A program made the translations under genes and the position numbers. Shown one piece after another: positions 58,847-64,000 of a stretch of DNA of 64,000 nucleotides; within the stretch, counting starts at the first letter, position 1, and the number at the start of each line of letters is the position of its first letter. This DNA comes from Erythroxylum novogranatense (taxonomy: Eukaryota > Streptophyta > Magnoliopsida > Malpighiales > Erythroxylaceae), in the NCBI GenBank assembly GCA_029891385.1, contig CM057231.1, positions 67,038,990 through 67,102,989 of the forward strand, read 5' to 3'. A model generated the notes under the pieces. It had not been told where the DNA came from. It made no database searches and was given only the letters and a program-made list of their open reading frames with translations.

Positions 58847-61800
58847 TGTAACATCCCATCTCCCATAGGAAGGGTTTATTGGTAATTTGGGACGGGTTAG
58901 GAGAATTGGATTATATCTCGGCATGCTCATACAACATATAGCCTCTATAACTGATGATTGTTTTGCACTTGCACATGGTATACATGCATTCATGACATTT
59001 TTCGGCTTAGGTTTCAAATTGAGATTTTTTGTGAAATTTATGGGATAATTGTATTTGAAAAATTATTTGGAGGGCGCCATAAATTGTTTTACATTTTTAG
59101 AGATTTATGGGAATTTTTCTGGAATTTTTCGGGGTTCGTGCCCGGACCGAAAAATTCCAACGGGCTGACTGAGTGAGCTTCTCTATAACTGAAAAGGATT
59201 GCCTAATGGCATTAGATTATTGGATAAATGATGTTAGGATATTATTCTAGAGCCATGATTAGTGTTTAAGTAGGATTATTGAAAGTTTGTAATTAAAGTA
59301 GGTTAATTAACTAAGATTAATTAGTTTTGTCTTTTCCATGTCTTAAACAGCCAAGTGGCTTCTTGAATTAAATGAGTTTGTCTTATATGAAGCCTCACCA
59401 TCGACTTTTCTCCATGTTCTCCTTAAAAAAAACTCATTTTGAAAGCTTGAAAGCCTAAAATACTAAACATCCAAAGCTTGCAATCTCTTCACTTTTGTTC
59501 TCCTCCTTCGACTAGTTCCTTCTTCTTCCATCTAAGTTCCACTTGTCCCTTGCTTGCTTCTTCACTAGTCACAGCCAAATCTTTCCTTAAGTCTTGAGAG
59601 GATGATTATATGCATGTGTAGAGGAGAGAGAGCCGTGAGTGTTGTCTAAGTGTTGAGACTTTGTAGCTTGATTAAGGTAGGAAGTGTAGGAGGTTTAAAG
59701 GCTTGGAGATTTGAGAGTTTGCAACTTATTAAGGTAAGGAATAGAGTTGTTTTTATGCTTTTGGTAGTTAGCAGCATTTATGAGCATCCTTTGAGCATTT
59801 ATTTAATTATGGAAGTGGTAGGTTTGAATGGGTTTAATGCATGTTTGTGTAAGGGAGTTGGTTATGGTAGTTAAAGTATGTGATAAGAATGTTGTTAATG
59901 ATGTTTGTGATGTGTAATGAAGGGAAATAAAGTATGGAAGTGTGTAGGTATGTGCTGCCAATTTTTGTTTCATTATAGAAGTGTATGTTGTGATGAAATT
60001 GGGGTTGAATTAGTGGTAGAAATGGATGCTTAGTGATGTGTTATTGATGTTAGAAGTGATAGGAGTTAGGTTGTTGACGAAAGCTGGAAATTGAGTTTTG
60101 AACCTACTGTCATGTTTTGTTCATAACTAAATGTATAGGTGCGCAAATGAGGTGAGGTTTGCGCCCAAGTAAACTTTGTGATGTTGGCTTCAATTTAGTG
60201 TGAAATAGGTGTTGTAAAATTGTAATGCTAGAAGGGCAAAATTTTGCATGGAAAGTTACTGTTTTATTGCCTGTGAACAGTACCCGCAGTTATGACCTGA
60301 TTAGTTTGGTGATTTTTCTAAATTAATTGATATGGAATTTGGGAAAATGGTCTTCAAGAAAGTTGTAGAATATTGAGTTAGCTTTCCATTTCCACTGATT
60401 TTGTTAATTTTAGGGTTGTATATTGGGAGATATGAACTGATTTCTATTGATTGGTTTTATGCTTTTTGGAGAAACCCAGTCAAAGTGTTGATTTTGTGAG
60501 CTTTCTACTTGGGAGCAATTTTAGCAATTTTTGTGGACTGAATTTGTGTGAGTGATCTTCTGAAAAGTTGTAGAGGACGAAATTATCTTGAAAATTATTT
60601 ATGGTGTGTAATTTTTAGAGGTCAGAGTTGGGAGTTATGATTTTGCAAAAACTGACCCTGCATTAGGTTGTGAATTGCTGATAATGGCAGTAACTTCCAT
60701 AACAGTTTTGAAATTGTTAGAAATCGAAATGGAGTTTGAGTTCTTCATAAAAATTGAATTTTGAGATCTTATCTTTTCAGGGATATAAGGTAATGATTTT
60801 TGTGACATTTGTGCTAAGAGAATTACTGGTTGGAAAATTACTGTCCAGATTGGGAAAATTCTGAGGATTGATGCTTTGGTGAATTGTTTGACATTGTTAG
60901 CAAGTGAATTTGATTTTGAGTTGTTCATGAAAGTTGTAGATAACATAGTGAACTTTCTGAGCATATTTATTGTGTTATGTTTGATAGACGAAATGAGTAG
61001 TTTCTGAATTTGCAATGTACTGCCCTGTTTTGATAGGTTTTGAGTGGGCAGTAGATTTGGATGGATTTTTGACACCCTTATGGGTGAAATTGATTTTTAT
61101 GGTCTTCATGAGAATGGTAGAAATTTTCATGATATTTCCAACAAGCTATGATTTTGTATTTTTTCGATTTGTGTGCAAAAAGTTATGGGTATTGGAAATT
61201 CGGTTTGGATATAGAAAAAAAAAAGAAAGGAAGTTGAACCTCGCCCCATCACTAGGGCGACGCCTCGCCTCAGCGAGGCGAGGTAGGATGGCCCGTCACT
61301 AGGGCGACGCCTCGCCCTAGTGACGAGGTGAGGCAAGTTGGCCTCGCTAGGGCGACGCCTCGCCCCAGTGAGGCAGGCGCAGATATATATATTTATTTAT
61401 TTATTTTTTTATTTTTTTTATTATTTGGCATTAAGTGACCTAATTGTTTCTTTTGTCAATTTCTTTTCCGTCCGATTGACCTGATTCTTGAGGCATCGGA
61501 TTCGTAGAACATTTAATTTCATTTTGTGAGAAATTGGGAATTTTTGGACGGAAAATTGACGTAGCCCCGGGTAACGGAGCATTTAATCACTGTTTTGTTT
61601 AATTGGGGACCTATAGAGGTCCGAATTGCGCACCGTCAGCGCCAATAGGTTTCTAATTTTTAGACGGATTTTATTATGGGACAATTTTGGATTAGGGCCG
61701 GGAATGCCATGAACATGCATTATACACGTTTTACTTATTCCATGTGCATTGTTTGATATTTTTAACTATTTAGTTGGTAATGTTTATTTATTTTAATTGT

Positions 61801-62857
61801 TATAGAGGCTCAGTTGGAACGTCATCCCACGGACGTTGCAGAGACTTCCCGGCATTAGCTCAGAAGTTATTAAGTGAGTAACCTAGATGGTTCCTCGATT
61901 AGTAAGTGTTTATAATTCTGCACTTATAACTCTGTGGAGAATAATGGTGGGAAAATTGTGTTTGTTTGTGCCTGGATTGCGGACCGGAGGTCCGATGGAT
62001 TGGAGAATTCTGACATAGAAGTGTCATATGTGATTTTCTTACGATTACCTGTGCGAGACTTATGTGGATATGTTGGGTTGGGATCTGATATGATGTTGGT
62101 ATTGTTTATTTGGATGCATGCATTTCATTCATAATTGCATGATCAGTAATTGGCAGTTGTGACCAGAGCAGCCAACGAGAGCTTAAAGCTCAACGTGATT
62201 GGGCCTTGAGCTCACAAAGATTCGAGCCTATGGCTCACCGCTTAATGCGCCTCTTAATGGGACAGCCAGTGTGCTCACCACAACAACGTAATAAATTGAA
62301 AAGCGCCTCATACACATTTCATGTGCATTCAATTGGTTCTTTGGATTGTTATGAAAATTATGTGGTACTACTAAATGTGATTTGGTGAGATAATTGTGCG
62401 TATCATGTTATGTATGTGTATATGCATGAATTGGGTGAACCATCGATGATGGTTCTCACCGAGTTCGCAAACTCACCCAAAATTGCAAATTATTTTTAGA
62501 CCGGTAGAGTAGACTTATAGCCCAGAGGGACTTTTCTGCCGTGTAGATCGAGTTGGCAAGAGAAGTCATGGCACATAGGTCGGTCACCGCCTTTGCTTGA
62601 GGATGACCTAGCTAGCCTTTTTGTTTGATTTTCTTTTAGAGTAATGTATGTAACATACCGCTATGTAAATTTACTGCTTTGAGGTTATGAAATGAGAATT
62701 TATGGTTTCAAAAGTTAGTGGATTTCATATTAATGCTTTATGATTTTGATGCCATGTGGAGTGTTAGTGGTTGTTCGTAGCGCACCCTTATCGTAGGGTG
62801 TGTGTCGGAATGACCTACGGGCGTCCCGATACATATCCTATGGTATGGGGCGCTACA
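58847..62857 (+). repeat. gypsy 3' LTR
   Basis: Partner of 50247-54234 with the same blocks: GC-rich 61235-61380, donor-like GTGAGTAACCTAG at 61874, acceptor-like TATTTTTAG ending at 62499. Confidence 0.93.
61235..61380 (+). repeat. GC-rich block in gypsy 3' LTR
   Basis: CACTAGGGCGACGCCTCGCC repeats three times with small changes, each able to pair with CAGCGAGGCGAGG-like segments. Confidence 0.8.
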
Positions 62858-62894
62858 CGTTAATCATTGGGTTCAGAATTAACTCGAATCGACT

Positions 62895-63316
62895 CTTGCG
62901 TCGCTTTTCTTTCTGCGTCTGCATCTGCTTCACATTTGCGTCTGTTTTGCTTTTGCGTCTGCTTTGCTTCTGCGTCTGCGTCTATTTTTCTTTTACGTCT
63001 GCGTCTACTTTGTATTTGCGTCTGCGTCTGCTTTGCATTTACGTCTGCGTCTGCTTTGCATCTGTGTCTGCGTCTGCTTTGTATTTGCTTTTGCGTCTGC
63101 GTCTGCTTTGCATTTGCGTCTGTGTCTGCTTTGCATCTGTGTCTGCGTCTGCTTTGTTTTTGCGTTTTCTTTGCTTCTGCGTCTGCGTCTGTTTTGCTTT
63201 TGCGTCTACGTCTGCTTTGTATTTGCGTCTGCGTCTGCTTTGCATCTGTGTCTGCGTCTGCTTTGTTTTTGCGTCTGCGTCTGCTTTGCATCTGTCTCTG
63301 CGTCTGCTTTGTTTTT
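62895..63316 (-). repeat. TCTGCG tandem array in the second Sirevirus LTR
   Basis: About 420 bp of 6- and 12-bp units of TCTGCG/TCTGCTTTGC. On the LTR sense strand it is AAGCAGACGCAGACGC, within the first 500 bp of the LTR, hence probably in U3. All six frames are open through much of it, producing spurious cysteine- or alanine/aspartate-rich ORFs. Confidence 0.9.
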
Positions 63317-63386
63317 CTTGTATATGATCTCTCTTTGTTTGTTATACTTCAAAATCATTTTTATATAAAGTCATTTTGACTTAACA

Positions 63387-63400
63387 ATCTCCCCCTTTTT
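63387..63400 (-). other. polypurine tract of the second Sirevirus
   Basis: The minus strand reads AAAAAGGGGGAGAT directly before TGTTAAG, matching the Sirevirus tract. A second purine run, AGGGGAGAGGG, lies at about 63557-63567. Confidence 0.85.
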
Positions 63401-64000
63401 GAATATAACAAATTACATACAAGAAAAGAAAATGTAATAAAGTAAATTTATGATTTTGCAAAGTAAAAAATACTTATCTTCTTCCTTTCTTCGTCTGTTG
63501 TGGTCACACCTTCTTTGTCCGAGCATCCTCTCCTTTTCGTTGATTATCTTCTTTCCCTCTCCCCTATTTGTTATAATCAAAAATGATTAACGATTCGGTC
63601 TTCGCAGCTCGCTATCATCTTTCTCGGATCATTCACCGCTCCTTCATGTCGCTGAGTTCACCACGAATCGCTAACTTCATCCGGTGGATCAACTGACGAA
63701 GAGGCTTGATCAACTTCTCACGATGGAGGAGCGAAAGGAATTGAAGTAGTGTAAGCATCAGAGGATGGGATGTAGTCTTCATTGATCTCAAAGGTAGTTG
63801 GACGAATGAACGTTTCTGCTTCAGGAAGATCTAAATCAAAAGGAGCAGCGAAGATCAAGAATCGCCTTTCTTGCAGGGTAGAGCTTGTGCTTCAATAGAC
63901 GAGTATTAGACAAAGGGCTAATACGAAGAGTCATTCGAACGAGGAACTCAAGAATGTTCTGTTCTTATTCTTCCCCATTGGACAGTCTTCCTCACTATTA
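63401..64000 (-). pseudogene. 3' internal part of the second Sirevirus with extra-ORF remnant
   Basis: The minus strand between about 63860 and 63700 reads FDLDLPEAETFIRPTTFEIN then EDYIPSSDAYTTSIPFAPPS in one frame, followed by a TGA and more of the same composition. Its position, between the polypurine tract and where pol should be, matches the extra ORF of the first Sirevirus. Only a tail is in view, so the product is unknown. Confidence 0.5.

Larger units (their letters stand above)
50247..62857 (+). mobile_element. complete chromodomain gypsy (Tekay-like chromovirus) element
   Basis: 12.6 kb: LTRs at 50247-54234 (3988 bp) and 58847-62857 (4011 bp), primer site, gag, protease, RT, RNase H, integrase, chromodomain, polypurine tract. 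The flanks CGGTT (50242-50246) and CGTTA (62858-62862) differ by one indel, so the target duplication is uncertain. LTRs are highly similar, suggesting recent insertion. Order PR-RT-RH-IN-chromodomain and protein wording point to the Tekay/Del chromovirus clade. ORFs carry many indels as written. Confidence 0.93.
49634..63386 (-). mobile_element. 3' LTR of a second Sirevirus-like element, split by a gypsy insertion
   Basis: On the minus strand it starts TGTTAAGTCAAAATG at 63386, next to a polypurine tract, and ends CACCCCTCGATTCA at 49634. The LTR itself is 63386-62858 plus 50246-49634, about 1.14 kb; the gypsy element 50247-62857 sits between. The end shows a long pyrimidine block (AACGCCCCCTTCTCGTGCAT) usual near Sirevirus LTR ends. 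The element's internal part lies to the right and runs off the window. Confidence 0.75.

Noticed and set aside
62800..63379. Long overlapping ORFs rich in Cys/Phe/Val (plus) or Lys/Ala/Asp/Gln (minus)
   Set aside because: They come from the TCTGCG tandem repeat, which is open in every frame; no real protein features.

Overview
This is nuclear DNA from a flowering plant, most likely a eudicot. The evidence is Ty1/copia and Ty3/gypsy LTR retrotransposons with initiator-tRNA-Met primer sites, a hAT DNA transposon, an endogenous pararetrovirus, long AT-rich non-coding DNA, and one intron-containing plant CCCH zinc-finger gene on the minus strand. No RNA genes, operons or prokaryotic features were seen. 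I cannot name the species.

Layout. 1-12528: Sirevirus-type copia DNA arranged internal-LTR-internal-LTR. The window opens inside one copy; a second, complete copy spans 3595-12528 and shares the 3595-4599 LTR. Each copy has an extra ORF after pol and four polypurine tracts. 12529-13396: unassigned. 13397-17951: minus-strand solo LTR (gypsy type) with AATAA target duplications. 18060-18960: degenerate minus-strand copia. 20282-42275: exons of a five-finger CCCH gene (minus). Its last exon is cut by a 16-kb hAT element (20616-36684), whose transposase C-terminus is in turn cut by a complete minus-strand copia element (21348-30973, CAAAT duplications). Its preceding intron holds another solo LTR (38688-41463, TAATG duplications). 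43611-44909: ORF of the same plant transposon-protein family as the Sirevirus extra ORF. 45435-49633: decayed caulimovirid-like endogenous virus. 49634-63386: minus-strand 3' LTR of a second Sirevirus-like element, split by a complete chromodomain gypsy element (50247-62857). 63387-64000: internal 3' end of that second Sirevirus.

Main observations. (1) A nested insertion history can be read at codon level: LTR element within hAT transposase within a zinc-finger exon, each step marked by target-site duplications. (2) Different LTR lineages carry arrays of short palindromes centred on CG (AAGTCGACTT in two copia lineages, CGTCGCGACG and GGCGAG/CTCGCC in gypsy LTRs). (3) Three divergent gypsy LTR families share a block with a splice-donor-like GTGAGTA, a run of small hairpins and an acceptor-like TTTTTCAG. 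(4) Differences between repeat copies fall preferentially at CAG/CTG and in homopolymers, and are not C-to-T changes. This suggests consensus errors at methylated CHG sites, so many apparent frameshifts may be technical.

No transposon ORF is intact across its full length. Coordinates of domains within damaged ORFs are approximate; LTR, target-duplication and splice coordinates were read base by base.
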